The notes under the pieces: generated by a model
Told to the model about the DNA's origin: nothing
Database searches by the model: none
The model's input: only the letters and a program-made list of their open reading frames with translations
Shown: piece after piece, positions 46,269 through 57,117 of the stretch
Layout: each line of letters starts with the position of its first letter
Numbering within the stretch: the stretch's first letter is position 1
Position numbers and translations under genes: made by a program
From: Rhabditophanes sp. KR3021
Lineage: Eukaryota > Nematoda > Chromadorea > Rhabditida > Alloionematidae
Direction of reading: 5' to 3'
Length of the DNA stretch: 64,000 nucleotides
NCBI GenBank assembly: GCA_963281155.1
Contig: CAUJLY010000002.1
Location: forward strand, 1,736,001 to 1,800,000

Positions 46269-46730
46269 CTCACGCTTTGAACAACCAATGTTTTCGAATT
46301 TTCTACTTGATGAAACGGAATCACTGATTGTCCTTGAAGAAAGTCTATCTCTAACCTAACTCATACAATTATTAATATGGTTACAAATTATATTTTCATT
46401 TTAAGCTTTTAATTTAATGGAAATGTCCCAGGTACAATAATATGGCTTCAAAATTCGTTTATAAAGTAGCTTTAAGATGATTGGTTGTTTCATTCTTATT
46501 TTACGAGACTAATGTGTGTTATGGGTACTGAAAACAGCTACTTTTTGAACTTGCTAACTGAAGATTAGTCAAACAGTTGGGAATCACTTTGATAAGTTGT
46601 TGGAGGAGTCTGATTAATTTGTAACTTTTAGTGAGTCAGATAAGCCTGAATTAAGACCACCAAATAAATTCCTATATAATCATGATGATTAAAAATACTT
46701 TTTTATGTCTGACGTAGCTTGAAAGGAGCA

Positions 46731-47256
46731 TCAACTAAAGATTATTCTAGAGAAACACATTACAAATGGTGTAAGCTTATTCTTAGTGGTTTAAATGCTT
46801 TGTCACAACGTCATCAAGAAAGGGATCGTGAGCAGTTGGTAGAGGCTGTGAAGGTATTTAATCAAATTTTAAGCCTATGGAAACCTTGCTCAATAATTGG
46901 ACAATCCAGAGCCCCGAAAGACTCTTTTTGTGTACATCTTTCTTGATGCCCGAATCAACCCAAGACCTCTAAATGAGTGAACTTTGGCAGAAACAACAAA
47001 GGATAAAGAACATTAATGACACCAAAAAAGATGGATTTTGTTTCGAGACAATTGTAGTCAAAATGAATGTTGTTTCTAATCATTGGCTGAAAACCTAGAG
47101 TACATTCTTACCGAGTACCTTACTCAACAAGTTACAAATGTAGACCATAACAAATTTTCCTTTGAGGAAGTCTACAAGCTTTCACCTGATGGTGCTCAAA
47201 TAATTAGTCAGCTTATCATCTTTAATCTAAACATTGAGATTCCTACTGGCTTTTAA
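46731..47256 (+). pseudogene. Decayed coding region ending in the dispersed F-box-like module
   Basis: Two unlinked coding-like pieces lie on the plus strand. The first (46731-46853) reads SRETHYKWCKLILSGLNALS then QERDREQLVEAVK and has no in-frame ATG. The second (47041-47256) reads ETIVVKMNVVSNHWL, changes frame, and continues ENLEYILTEYLTQQVTNVDH, then FSFEEVYKLSPDGAQIISQL, then NLNIEIPTGF and a stop. The second piece aligns with the collagen-intron and CSN5-intron copies. The first may belong to another gene. Frame changes and stops between them make a functional product unlikely. Confidence 0.55.
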
Positions 47257-47270
47257 TGTATTTTTTGTGA

Positions 47271-48398
47271 TTATTTTTCTATTTTTACCTGATCAGCTAG
47301 ACTTAATGCTTTTTCGAAGGTTTTCAATAAGCTAGTTCCTTCAATAGATAGTTTTTCGCTATTATACTTCACAATTCTTTGATAGGCTATTTCGTTAAAG
47401 GAAGGTTTTTCTATTGTCGGATTGAAGGTGAAACCTTCAACAGATGTGCAAAAGTAAGGAAAGCACCGACAATACTTGTCCCCGCTGTAAATTTCGACGT
47501 CCGAGTACAGATAAACTGACACTTTTTTAGTTAGTTCATCGGTGTCATTGTATGCTGGTGGAATAACAAAATTTACCCTTTTCAATTTATTCAAGGTGGA
47601 GTTGGTATTCTTACAAATGATCTCATTCTTCATAAATCCACGGAACCGTTCAAAGATTACAATAGGCGAATCGTCTTCTGACAAAGTAAATTCACTGACG
47701 ATTTCAATAGCTATTACAGCTCCAATATTTTGAAATCCACCGGGAATGGTGTCACAACCTAAGAACATTCCAATTGTCAATAAGCGATTTCGAAATAAAT
47801 TAAAATCTCTTTCCACTGAATCCATTGAGAGCATCTTAACATTGTGTAGTAATTCGTTTTTGTCATACCAATCTAACATGTACATCTTTCTACCGCCATA
47901 AAACAAATATTCAGGGTCTTTTGTGAAAGTGCCTGATGCCTTTCCATTATACTCGAGCAACGCACCATGTTTACATGTGGAAATGGATGTAGTCATACAG
48001 GATATTTGAAGGGCTAATAGGACGTTCTAAATAGAATATGAATATGAGAGAGACGTACAAATAATAATAGAGGTTACCTTCAATTGTGTGCATAAATTAG
48101 CGATATCTACCATCGTTGGATTGCAAGGTAATTCTTTTACGGATTTACTATTCCGTAGTTTTTTCCTTCGAATTGCGTCAATTTCTTCGAATAATACAAT
48201 AGGATTAATATTACTTTCGATGAGTTTAAAAATTCTCTCAAAAAATTGCTCTGCCACCACCTTTCGGTCTAAGCTGGCATTTCCTTTTAGTTCATACACC
48301 CAACTGGTGCCATCAACTACGATCGTTTGACCAGACAACTCATCAATTCTGGCATGTTCGGCATATTTCATCACAAAATCATAGAATGCTTTGGACAT
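47271..48398 (-). CDS. Degenerate XPG/FEN-family protein, probably catalytically inactive
   Basis: Exons 48398-48078 and 48026-47271 join in phase to give 358 residues. The XPG fold is recognisable from three parts: N-terminal ELSGQTIVVDGTSWVYE, the glycine-rich strand KDPEYLFYGGRKMY in place of T-D-SD-LLFG, and a helix-turn-helix LLTIGMFLGCDTIPGGFQNI matching the LLGCDY-PG-PGIG motif. The catalytic acids are mostly lost. The second-domain EAEA is CKHG, the F-DG of the first domain is LFEE, and the D-x-D pair is KDPE. Only the first Asp (VVDG) is clearly kept. In XPG/FEN1/GEN1 nucleases these residues hold two metal ions, so nuclease activity is not expected. It could be a structural or regulatory paralogue, and its frames are intact. 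Confidence 0.7.
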
Positions 48399-50249
48399 GG
48401 CGACGATTCATTGGCTTTGGTATCTTACTTGCCTTAAATAAAAAGATAGAGATGTTTTAAAAGATGGATAAAAATGTAACGAGGCAGGTTTATAAAATGT
48501 TTATTTAAATATCTCCACAATTATTTATAATCAATTGAAATCAATTTTAAAAAGTGTTTTGTATTTAAGTACGCAGTAAGTGTTAATATCTTAGGATAGA
48601 AATACTTTTAGATGCATTAGATATATTAATAAAATTATTGAATGAAAAGGCAAAACGTGGTTTTATCTATTTGTTGACAAACATAAGGCAAATAACGCGA
48701 TAATGATCGTAATGTATTAGAAAAAATTTGTATGAATGTATATAGTTATATAAGTATATGTTGTATTTGATGTTTCAGCTTTCCCTTTTACCAAAAACCT
48801 TTTAAAAGTTTTAACAAGAGACTTAGGGTAATAGAGTTTGTTGGCAAGTCAGAATCCACAAGATTCGTGACTGCTTCAATTTGTCGTGATAGGAATTTGA
48901 ATGGAAGTATATCAATTTTTATGTCTGCATCAAAGAGACCCACTAGATGTGTATCATTCGATTCCATTCAAAAGCCTGAGATGCGAACGAATAGACTATA
49001 AAATTTCGTCTTTGCAGACACAAATTTTTCGAATATACTTTTCTATTGACAACATATATAACTACACTGCTGATGTCGACTACAACCGACGCCATCTCTA
49101 CACTTATATATAAAACCTTCTCATATACGTATAAATATATATGCTGTGCAATGGAAATTGTATATATAGTAGTCGAATGGCTATTGATAGACGGACATTA
49201 TAACACCAAACAAACATATCTATATACTTTAAATTGTCTGCTTCAAAATTAATTTAAATTTAAATAAAAATAAACATAAGAATGCATCAGCATGTGATCA
49301 AAATTTAATTAAACTCAAGTTAAAGTCTAATTAAAATCCGATCAAAATGGTGGTGCCATATATTATTATGTCCAATTAGCTTATGCTTCTTTAAATTAAT
49401 AAAAAAATATTAAATGAAGGAAATTGAAATGTAAAATACATATTTAATGATTGAAATGTAAAATACACATTTAATGATTGAAATGATATGTAAGGTTAGT
49501 AAGAATTGAAGAACAATTTCCAAGCAGGGAAAGGGGATGTATTGGTGGAAACAATGACTACACGTTGTCTCGGCCACAGACGCTACATCTTCATATCATT
49601 GATGGTTGAGTTTGGTAGTAGTGGCGAAGAACGATTCAACTAATGTGTAATGCGACTGACAACATCATGACAATCAGCAAGATAGTTAGCGGTCGTTGAT
49701 AAAATAATAATGCATAAAGAGTCTCAAAAAGACGGTATATTTGCCACTATCATGGACTGAAAATTATACAACATTTGATGTAAAATTGATATAAAATGAT
49801 AATCGTTTTTGGTAATTATCAGAAAAACGTGATGCTCAAAGTGCGTTCTTGGGTCAGACAATCGAAATAGACACAAGTACTAAATTAATCTAAAAAGAAT
49901 TGATGAAATAATGGTAAACTAATAGTGAATGAAAAGTAACCACTAGTCAAAGTTGTCACACATTTTCTTAGACGTTACAATCAACGAAGCTATTTAGAAT
50001 GCAATTCATATTAGTGAAGCAAGATGAAAGTTCATACACAACAAACAGTTCAATTTAACGTTTAGGTTATATAATTTTATATTGATTTTATTCACTTCAA
50101 ACAAGCTTACTAAAAAATATTGTGTTATAGCATTTATAAAACCTTTGACATAGACGGATAAACCTTTTGCTTTTGGTAAGGGTACACACATCTCTGTTAT
50201 TTAAAATGTTTATAATAAACGAGTCAAAAGAATGGGTTATAATTGGAAC
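48399..50249. other. Large intergenic gap with a 27-bp tandem repeat
   Basis: About 1.85 kb without a supported gene. The frames at 48901-49252 and 50006-50191 look like chance openings. A 27-bp tandem repeat lies at 49423-49486. The 48700-49150 part is TATATA-rich. Confidence 0.5.
49423..49486. repeat. 27-bp tandem repeat, about 2.4 copies
   Basis: The unit begins ATTGAAATGTAAAATACA and ends TTTAATG. Copies start at 49423, 49450 and 49477 and are nearly identical (one T/C difference). No function is evident. Confidence 0.85.
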
Positions 50250-50575
50250 TTATTTTGAAAAATATCTTTCTTTATCTGATACTTCTTCCTTATCATGATC
50301 GAAAGAGCTCATTCTTTTCTTTTCATTCTCCTTAATCTTGGCAAACGGTCCTACTTTCATGGATCCTGTGCTGGCTTAAGAACAGATTATTAAAAGAAAT
50401 CATTAAATATGAAGTAAACTTACATGATTTCTCGAAATTGTGATTCTTTGTGACTTTTTCTGGGACAGTTTTCTAAATCAAAATATTAATATTTCTCTTG
50501 ATCCTAACTTACAGCTTTCTTTGCCTCAATTGGGCATTTGTCATCAGTAGCGGTTTTTTGAGGAGTAGAACTCAT
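50250..50575 (-). CDS. Small basic/acidic protein in three short exons, unrecognised
   Basis: Exons 50575-50513, 50472-50424 and 50374-50250 have consensus splice sites and compatible phases (0, then 1), giving exactly 78 residues. The start ATG 50575 opens MSSTPQKTATDDKCPIEAKK. The product is highly charged and probably disordered, ending MKVGPFAKIKENEKKRMSSF then DKERYFSK. Two introns of about 40-50 bases, each flanked by in-phase exons, make chance unlikely. No family was recognised; the composition would fit a small nuclear or chromatin-associated protein. It is about 230 bases downstream of the RGP1 gene start on the same strand. Confidence 0.7.
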
Positions 50576-50807
50576 GTTGAAAGCTAAAAAATGAATTAGG
50601 AAGGAAATAAGAATTCAGAAATCTCAATGTAAATGGGTAACCAAGGAGATTAAATTGCCAATTTATTGGATTTATTAAATCTTTTTTCTTGCTTAACTTA
50701 AGGCTTGGCCTTACCTTCATAATAAGTAATGAGAAAATAATATTTTATTAATTACACATGACAAGCCATACATTATAAATTAAGTAAAATATATAAGTAT
50801 GAAGTTG

Positions 50808-51890
50808 TTATTCACAAATTGAGATTTGAATTTCATTAGTTGACCAAATATCTGGTAGAAATAAAGCTGCGTTTTGTGTAGAACAGCCAATAACATTAAT
50901 CGGCAAATTCCATTCAACTGTTTGGACTTTTAAGTCGCCAACAACCCCAGCTTGTCCAGCTTGCTTCTCTTCAAAAGGTGGTGTATCGGAAGTCACGAAT
51001 TCAAAGTGCAAACGATACGTCAAAGAAACTAATTCACTTTCAACACACATATTATTTCCAATATCGAGTGGTAGCCTAAAAGCTACTGAGGACATGGCAG
51101 CACATAAACCATAATCACATTTCAATGTTTGAATGTGTTCTTTGGAATCCAAACTTCCTAAACCAACTTTTATTCGTTCTACTGCTTGCAATTTAACTAG
51201 GTACTCAATGCAATAACTTCCATTCTTCTGAGGAAATATCATTTTACCACATACAACATCTCCGAACTTGTAATTCATTTTCGGTAGAATTATTTCACTT
51301 ATAATTCCCTTTGGGTCGTCAACTTTAAAAGTCTGTCCACTTGGTTTGAAACTAAATTCATCTACTAAATCAGCAACAATTTCCCTGAAGTGATTTTCAT
51401 CGTTTCCTTCTTCCATTTCAGTAAATAATTGAGGTTCAATGGTGTCGCATTTCTTTCTTGGAATTTCAAATGGATAGTTCATAAGTTGGAAGGTAATGCT
51501 TTTCACTTGAACTTCGTGGTTCTGGTGTTGTACAGCCATAGCCAAATTGTACTCGTATTTTAGATACGTCCCTCTTAATGTAGAAACCAACATAATATCA
51601 TTTGGAATTAGAAGACGATCTTCAAATTCCTTTGTTTCTCCTGCTTGTACGGTAACATCACAACAAATAATGTGGGGTTCCCCGATGTTCTTGGATCTTT
51701 TTATAAAGTGTTCAGCTTTCTTTGCACCTTTCCCGGGCAAAGTTTCAAGTGTCAATTGCAGGCAAATCCATGAAATGTGAGAATCGGCATTTTGATTTTT
51801 GTTTTCAATAGTTACAGACACAGGGACATATTCTCCCGGTAAAAATATAGGTACATCTTTTGTAATTTTAGCGGAAGCAATCAAAGTCAT
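50808..51890 (-). CDS. RGP1: RGP1 homologue (RIC1-RGP1 Rab6 GEF subunit)
   Basis: A single-exon gene of 360 residues from ATG 51890. RGP1 proteins are arrestin-fold subunits, and this frame matches the family at both ends. The N-terminus has FLPGEYVPVSVTIENK and the C-terminus has YRLHFEFVTSDTPPF ... VQTVEWNLPINVIG. The LHFEFVTS block is a hallmark. With RIC1 it activates Rab6 at the Golgi for retrograde transport. The middle holds an acidic stretch (TEMEEGNDENHF). A general arrestin-domain protein is the alternative, but the C-terminal blocks favour RGP1. It is shorter than vertebrate RGP1 by about 30 residues. Confidence 0.85.
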   Translation of the reverse strand: MTLIASAKITKDVPIFLPGEYVPVSVTIENKNQNADSHISWICLQLTLETLPGKGAKKAEHFIKRSKNIGEPHIICCDVTVQAGETKEFEDRLLIPNDIMLVSTLRGTYLKYEYNLAMAVQHQNHEVQVKSITFQLMNYPFEIPRKKCDTIEPQLFTEMEEGNDENHFREIVADLVDEFSFKPSGQTFKVDDPKGIISEIILPKMNYKFGDVVCGKMIFPQKNGSYCIEYLVKLQAVERIKVGLGSLDSKEHIQTLKCDYGLCAAMSSVAFRLPLDIGNNMCVESELVSLTYRLHFEFVTSDTPPFEEKQAGQAGVVGDLKVQTVEWNLPINVIGCSTQNAALFLPDIWSTNEIQISICE

Positions 51891-51983
51891 CTAAACAACT
51901 TATCAAATAATTAGGAAAGTTTAAAAAATCAAATGGTTTTAGCCATCAAGGAATAAACGAGTTAACAGTAAATTTTATTAAAA

Positions 51984-53092
51984 TTAAACAGCTCTAACAG
52001 CATTTTCGTTCCTAGACTTTAATACATTCGACAGAAAATATTCTCCAGCTTTGTAACTGCTTCTAACTAATGGGCCACTAGCAGTATACAAAAATCCCAT
52101 CTTATCTCCTATTTCTTTCCAGTGATCGAATTTAGCTGGAGTTACCCATTCTTTAACTAGCAAATGTCTTTTGGTTGGTTGCATATACTGACCTAAGGTT
52201 AAGGCTTCAACTCCTACTGATCTTAAATCAGCCATAGTTTGTTCTATTTCCTCGTCCGTTTCTCCTAATCCAAGCATAATTGAGCTTTTGGTGATAAGTG
52301 AGGGCCTAGTTAATTTAGCATGCTTCAGCATTGCCAAACTTTGGTCGTACTTAGCTCTTGGATCTCTTACTGCTGGAGTCAAAGATCTAACAGTTTCGAT
52401 GTTATGAGCGTAGACATCTAATCCACTATTAGCCACTATTCCAACGCTTTCTTTATTACCTCCGAAATCCGGGACCAAACATTCAACTAAAATCTTATTC
52501 TCACATTCTTTTTTTAAATGCTTAACAGTGGATGAAATATGATTTGCACCGCCATCAGGCATATCATCGCGGTCAACGGATGTCAAAACAATATAATGAA
52601 CACCCCACGAAGCTACGGCTTTGGCAGTATTCTCAGGTTCCTTAGGATCCAATGGTGGTGGAGCTTTTGCTGTTTTTACGGAACAAAATCTGCATCCTCT
52701 TGTACACGTATCGCCCATCAACATAATTGTAGCTGTAGCAGGAGACGAGTCATCTCCACCCCAACATTCTCCTATATTTGGGCATCTAGCTTCTTGGCAA
52801 ACAGTAGATAATTTCAAACCCTTTAATTGAGTCTTAATTTTTAAGTAATTCTTGTCTTCAATATGGGTCATATCTTTCTTCAACCATGGCGGTAATCTTA
52901 GACGTTTGGACTCTTTTTTGTTCAAAACGAGGTCATCTATAAATAAAAATAGGGATAAAAAAGAACAAGGTAAGACTTACTATTTTTGATGAAATCTTCG
53001 AACGAAGGTCCATCAGGAATTTTCGGTCGGGTTGCAAGGAATCTATAGCAAATTTGCGTTTGCAAATGCAACGAGGAACGAAGAAGAGCCAT
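51984..53092 (-). CDS. LIAS: Lipoyl synthase, mitochondrial
   Basis: Exons 53092-52981 and 52936-51984 encode 354 residues. The first 20 residues ([20 protein letters not shown]) look like a mitochondrial presequence. The auxiliary iron-sulphur cluster motif [12 protein letters not shown] and the radical-SAM motif CTRGCRFC are both complete. The C-terminal [10 protein letters not shown] holds the family's RSSY serine. The enzyme inserts sulphur into protein-bound octanoyl groups to make lipoate for pyruvate and 2-oxoglutarate dehydrogenases and the glycine cleavage system. It sits between RGP1 and the proteasome gene, all on the same strand with gaps of about 100-160 bases, so co-transcription is possible. 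Confidence 0.97.
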
Positions 53093-53250
53093 CGAAATAA
53101 AAGAACGTTAATGGTGACAGTTTTCCAATGCAAATCAAGTTAAATACAAATATGTGTCATTAAAATTTTTATTTAATCTTATACATAAAGGAGCAGCAAA
53201 ATGAAATAAATATATTTGCTCCCCTTATCACAGGGGTTTATATAAATTAT

Positions 53251-54033
53251 TTAAAGGGATGACAAATGATCCTTGATTTGTTGTTTAGTCAAGCGTTTGA
53301 ATCCCGAGGCGTTGCAGACGGCAACTTCCACGTTATCTTCATTCATTCCTACGTCGAAGCACTCGCGAAGTGTCAACAAAGCGGTGTGCACGCCATCTTC
53401 AAGTTCCAAAGTTTTGTTGTATCTCTTTTCAAGGAATGTTTTAGCGTTAACGTCCCCTTTTCCAAGAGAATTGGCTTTCCAGGCAAAGAAGGCTCCTGAT
53501 GGATCGGCTTGGAACAAAAGAGGACGGCCAGGTTCCTTATCCCACCCAGCAATAAGCAATGAAACTCCGAAAGGTCTTACTCCTCTAAAATTAATTGTTC
53601 AATAAACTTAAGTTTAATGTAAGCCTTACCCTGACTGAGTGTACTCTTGCATGACTGCGGCGACTTTAGTTACTAATTGAGTGACTGGAATCTCTTCTCC
53701 ATACATAAGTTCGTACTGCATGGCGATCTTTCTCGCTTTTTTCACTAAAAGACGATAATCTGGCCCCATTCCACTGTAAACACATCCGATATGTTTGGCA
53801 ATAGTTTCAATTTTGGGCTGATCTTCATATAAGACACTAGATTTATTTTCAGTCGCAAGAACAACTCCATCCGCAGCCTTCAAACCAACTGATGGTTGTC
53901 CATTTTTGACTGCATTAAGAGCATACTCGATTTGCATAAGTTTCCCAGAAGGACTAAAACGCTTTACTATTAAATAGTATTCCCCTTAAACTTACCTGAA
54001 TGTTGTGAGCGAAAAGCCGTAGTGATCTCCCAT
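53251..54033 (-). CDS. pas-2: 20S proteasome subunit alpha-2
   Basis: Exons 54033-53996, 53953-53630 and 53584-53251 join in phase and encode 231 residues. The alpha-subunit N-terminal signature is split by the first intron: HYGFSLTTF joined to [16 protein letters not shown]. Further diagnostic stretches are [47 protein letters not shown] and [11 protein letters not shown], the last two placing it in the PSMA2 group. Alpha subunits form the outer gating rings and have no catalytic Thr. The start lies 226 bases from that of CSN5 on the other strand. Confidence 0.97.
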
Positions 54034-54259
54034 TGTGACGCGAAGATATAACTATAAATTCCTTCGAGAAGAGAAGTATAGAAAGCGATGATGACTTTCG
54101 AAAAAGCAGCATACCCTACCACATGCTTTCGTGGTGAGATTTTATTCGATACGTATCGCACCAACTATCAACGCTACCGAAGACTACAAAGGCGAGCTTT
54201 TTGTTTGTTAGTCATTCAATCTGAAAACCGATTTATAAACACATTCGTTTACCTGCTAA
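54034..54259. promoter_or_regulatory. Shared divergent promoter region (proteasome alpha-2 / CSN5)
   Basis: Only 226 bases separate the two start codons of genes transcribed in opposite directions. It must supply both promoters. No specific proteasome-control element could be identified by eye. Confidence 0.5.
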
Positions 54260-56113
54260 ATGGATAGTAATATGTCGTCTAGTGACTGCCATAAAATAGA
54301 TATGTCTAATTCCATGAAGACATGGGAGTTAGAAAACCAAATTGACGCTGCATCCTATCACTTTGACGAAGAAGCTCAAAAAGCTTTTATTGAAAACAAA
54401 CCATGGGAGAAGGATCAAAAGTATTTTGAGGTTAGTTTAATCAGAGTAAAAACAACTAATAAATGCTATTTAGAAAGTAAAAATTTCCTCTGTTGCTCTG
54501 TTGAAAATGGCGGTTCATGCTAATTCTGGCGGTGATATTGAAATTATGGGTGTTTTGCAAGGGACTTTTGTGGAAAATACCTTTATTATCACTGATGTTG
54601 TGCCTCTGCCAGTCGAAGGGACCGAAACGAGGGTTAATGCTCAAGACCAGGCTTATGAATATATGGTATCCTTTACCGAAAAGTGTCCAGAAGTTTCAAG
54701 AAAGGAAAAGATTGTGGGATGGTATCACTCTCATCCTGGGTAATTTAATCTCACCAAATATCCCATAATTTCAATTTAAAAATAGACTAAAACAAGTAGC
54801 TAACTCAAAGATATTAAGAAATAGAATCATAAGTAATCTAGTTAAGTAATATGAAGTCATAAATACACATTCAGTTTAATTTAAATCTATAAGGCAAAAA
54901 AGATATTATAAAGAGACATTACCAGAGGGTAGTGCAAAAAGGCATCGAAAATATAGATAAAATAGTTTATTCAAATATTTTAAGTTTAAACATGACTCCA
55001 ATCAATAGATCAACGATTTTCCTAGAATTTTCAGAGTTGAAAAGATAGACTTCTGGGATTGAGCGTTTACCATGTTCACAATTTGTAATTGACCATTTAA
55101 ACTCTTCGGTAAACAGATACTCCAAATTGTTAGCGATTTTCTTAGATGGAACTGGAAACTTGCAAAGTAGAGTGTTAACATTCATCGTCCCACAAGCTCT
55201 TTCTAGTAGTTGAATAAAGATTTGTCGATAATTATGAAACAAAATCTTTGCGATAGTAATACCAATGTTCCCGCAAGTTGAGTAAGCATTGAATGTCCGA
55301 ATTTCTTTATCTTCTTAATAATCACTTCTTCAGTTTTGAACAATGAAGGTGATATTTGCCTCCAACTAAGACGTTGTTCGTTCTCAAGATGTTTAATTGG
55401 CAAGCATGGGCCAATTTGAGTGATACTAAATCATTACTTAAATAAAATGAGTGAAAACAACTAAATATCAACTTATCGATGAAACTTATTTTAATTTTTA
55501 TATCTCTTACAGATACGGTTGTTGGTTGTCGGGGATCGATGTAGAAACTCAAAGAATCAACCAGCAATTTACTGATCCTTATTTGGCAATTGTAATTGAT
55601 CCACACAAGACTGCTGTCGCTGGAAAAGTTGAAATCGGTGCTTTCCGTGTCTTTACATCAGACGGATCTTACGAAGATGGCGATGAATTAAAATGTGACA
55701 ATTTGACTTTGGACAAAGCCAAAGATTTCGGAGCACATGCTAAAGAGTACTATTCGCTGGAGGTTTCCTACTACAAGAGTCCAGCCGACGATCGGTACTT
55801 TGAACAACTCTGGCAAACAAACTGGTACGATGTTATTTCCAAATCCACACTCCGTTCCAACAGAATATATTCGGATGAAATAAATAAATTGGCTTCCTCC
55901 AAACTTAGAACTGCCTGCTGCGGAATTAGCTCAAAAAGCCACAAAGTATTAGCTTTAATTGGGACAAAGAGTGGAAATCTCGCAGATGACATTCGCAATG
56001 GTATTTTTAGTGAGAAGATAACACAACTTCTTTTTGATAAATTGTCTTATCATGATTTCAGAAAATACTTACAAAATGACACCTTAGCCAATTGTCACAA
56101 ATCCCAAATTTAA
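54260..56113 (+). CDS. csn-5: COP9 signalosome subunit 5 (JAMM deneddylase)
   Basis: Exons 54260-54430, 54474-54739 and 55513-56113 join in phase and encode 345 residues. The JAMM/MPN+ motif is complete: the catalytic Glu in EIMGVLQG, then HSHPG split by the second intron from YGCWLSGID, giving the H-x-H-x(7)-S-x(2)-D zinc site. The CSN5-specific [12 protein letters not shown] and WYDVISKS segments follow, and CSN5 length is normal. CSN5 removes NEDD8 from cullins. The second intron is 773 bases, against 43 for the first, because it holds an antisense F-box-like relic. Confidence 0.96.
54967..55450 (-). pseudogene. F-box-like relic nested in the CSN5 intron
   Basis: Minus-strand pieces in changing frames read [13 protein letters not shown], then [20 protein letters not shown] (an F-box-like helix pattern), then [47 protein letters not shown] and VMFKLKIFE. 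The last three align with the copies at 44512 and 47041. The order from an F-box-like start to a conserved end suggests a whole gene inserted or arose here and then decayed through frameshifts. Confidence 0.55.
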
Positions 56114-56237
56114 TTTTATAAATCTCTTAATATCTATTTTAATTTCTTGAGTTTCTTGCTCACATCGTTTACATGCGATTTAATATATGTATTTATAAAA
56201 TAAAGTGTCAACGCAAAGTCTTGTTATTATTTAGAAT

Positions 56238-57044
56238 ATGGAAGATCCAATAATCTTCGAGTCTCAGTTTTTCCTGTATTTTGGGGAGCAAATGAAATGT
56301 TGCTATGATAAGAACAAGCATTCCTTATTTTTAAATGCGCCAAGCCTTGGCTTAATTCAGGAATTCCACTTTTTAATTGAGAAAACATTTGTAGCCGTAA
56401 CTTCTACCGCTTCTTGGATATCATTTTTATTTGAAGAGCCTAATTCAAGTACAATTTTGGCTCTTAACATTGGAAACATTCAATCTGAAAAGATTGCAAA
56501 ACAAATCATCATTGATGATAATGGAATGCGTGAAAAGAATCTCCCGTGGGACGAATTATTTACTTTTTCTTGCCCAGAATACAAATGCCTTGATTTTGAA
56601 GAGAAGTGCGTTCCTCATTCGAGATTTACATCAACAACAAATTCCATCGTTTATCTAAATGAATCAGGTTCAAAGATGTTTATTGTTCATAACGACAATT
56701 CAAACCCAGCTATTGAGCTTCCTTTACCTATTAATTTCATCTCCATTCATGGCGGCTATGAATTTATTTTGTTATTCGGAATAACTGATGGCTTGGCGCG
56801 TTTTTTCACGATCGGGTATGGTCATCACGGATCTCTTGGGACTGGCGAAACTGTAAATGCTGAATATCCTTTGGAAGTTTCCAATTTGCCAACATCAAAA
56901 GTTGTCAATTGTAAAATTAAGAAATTTGGTGTTAAACTTACCTACGAAGACAATTCTAGGATTGTTTGGGGATGGAATTGGGAACAAAGCTTGTCAAAAG
57001 AATTAGAAGACAAAATAGTCATTAGCTCGCCTCAATTTTTATGA
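56238..57044 (+). CDS. RCC1-repeat-containing protein, possibly RCCD1-like
   Basis: A single-exon gene of 268 residues from ATG 56238, 125 bases after the CSN5 stop on the same strand. An RCC1-like blade is visible at about residues 195-215 (FTIGYGHHGSLGTGE), preceded by a SIHGGYEFILLF strand of the HALLL type. A further divergent blade ends with RIVWGWNWEQSL. The first 150 residues show weak propeller-like strands. With so few clear repeats the closest known layout is RCCD1, a short RCC1-like partner of a lysine demethylase. Role and orthology are uncertain. Confidence 0.6.
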   Translation: MEDPIIFESQFFLYFGEQMKCCYDKNKHSLFLNAPSLGLIQEFHFLIEKTFVAVTSTASWISFLFEEPNSSTILALNIGNIQSEKIAKQIIIDDNGMREKNLPWDELFTFSCPEYKCLDFEEKCVPHSRFTSTTNSIVYLNESGSKMFIVHNDNSNPAIELPLPINFISIHGGYEFILLFGITDGLARFFTIGYGHHGSLGTGETVNAEYPLEVSNLPTSKVVNCKIKKFGVKLTYEDNSRIVWGWNWEQSLSKELEDKIVISSPQFL

Positions 57045-57117
57045 TTTTTTATTTATTTAGAAGAATAAAAAATTAATAAAGTCAAATATAAAAAAATTAA
57101 TATTACATATGTGAAAT

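Noticed and set aside
48901..49252. Two overlapping plus frames in the large gap
   Set aside because: No start context, no domain, sequence rich in TATATA.
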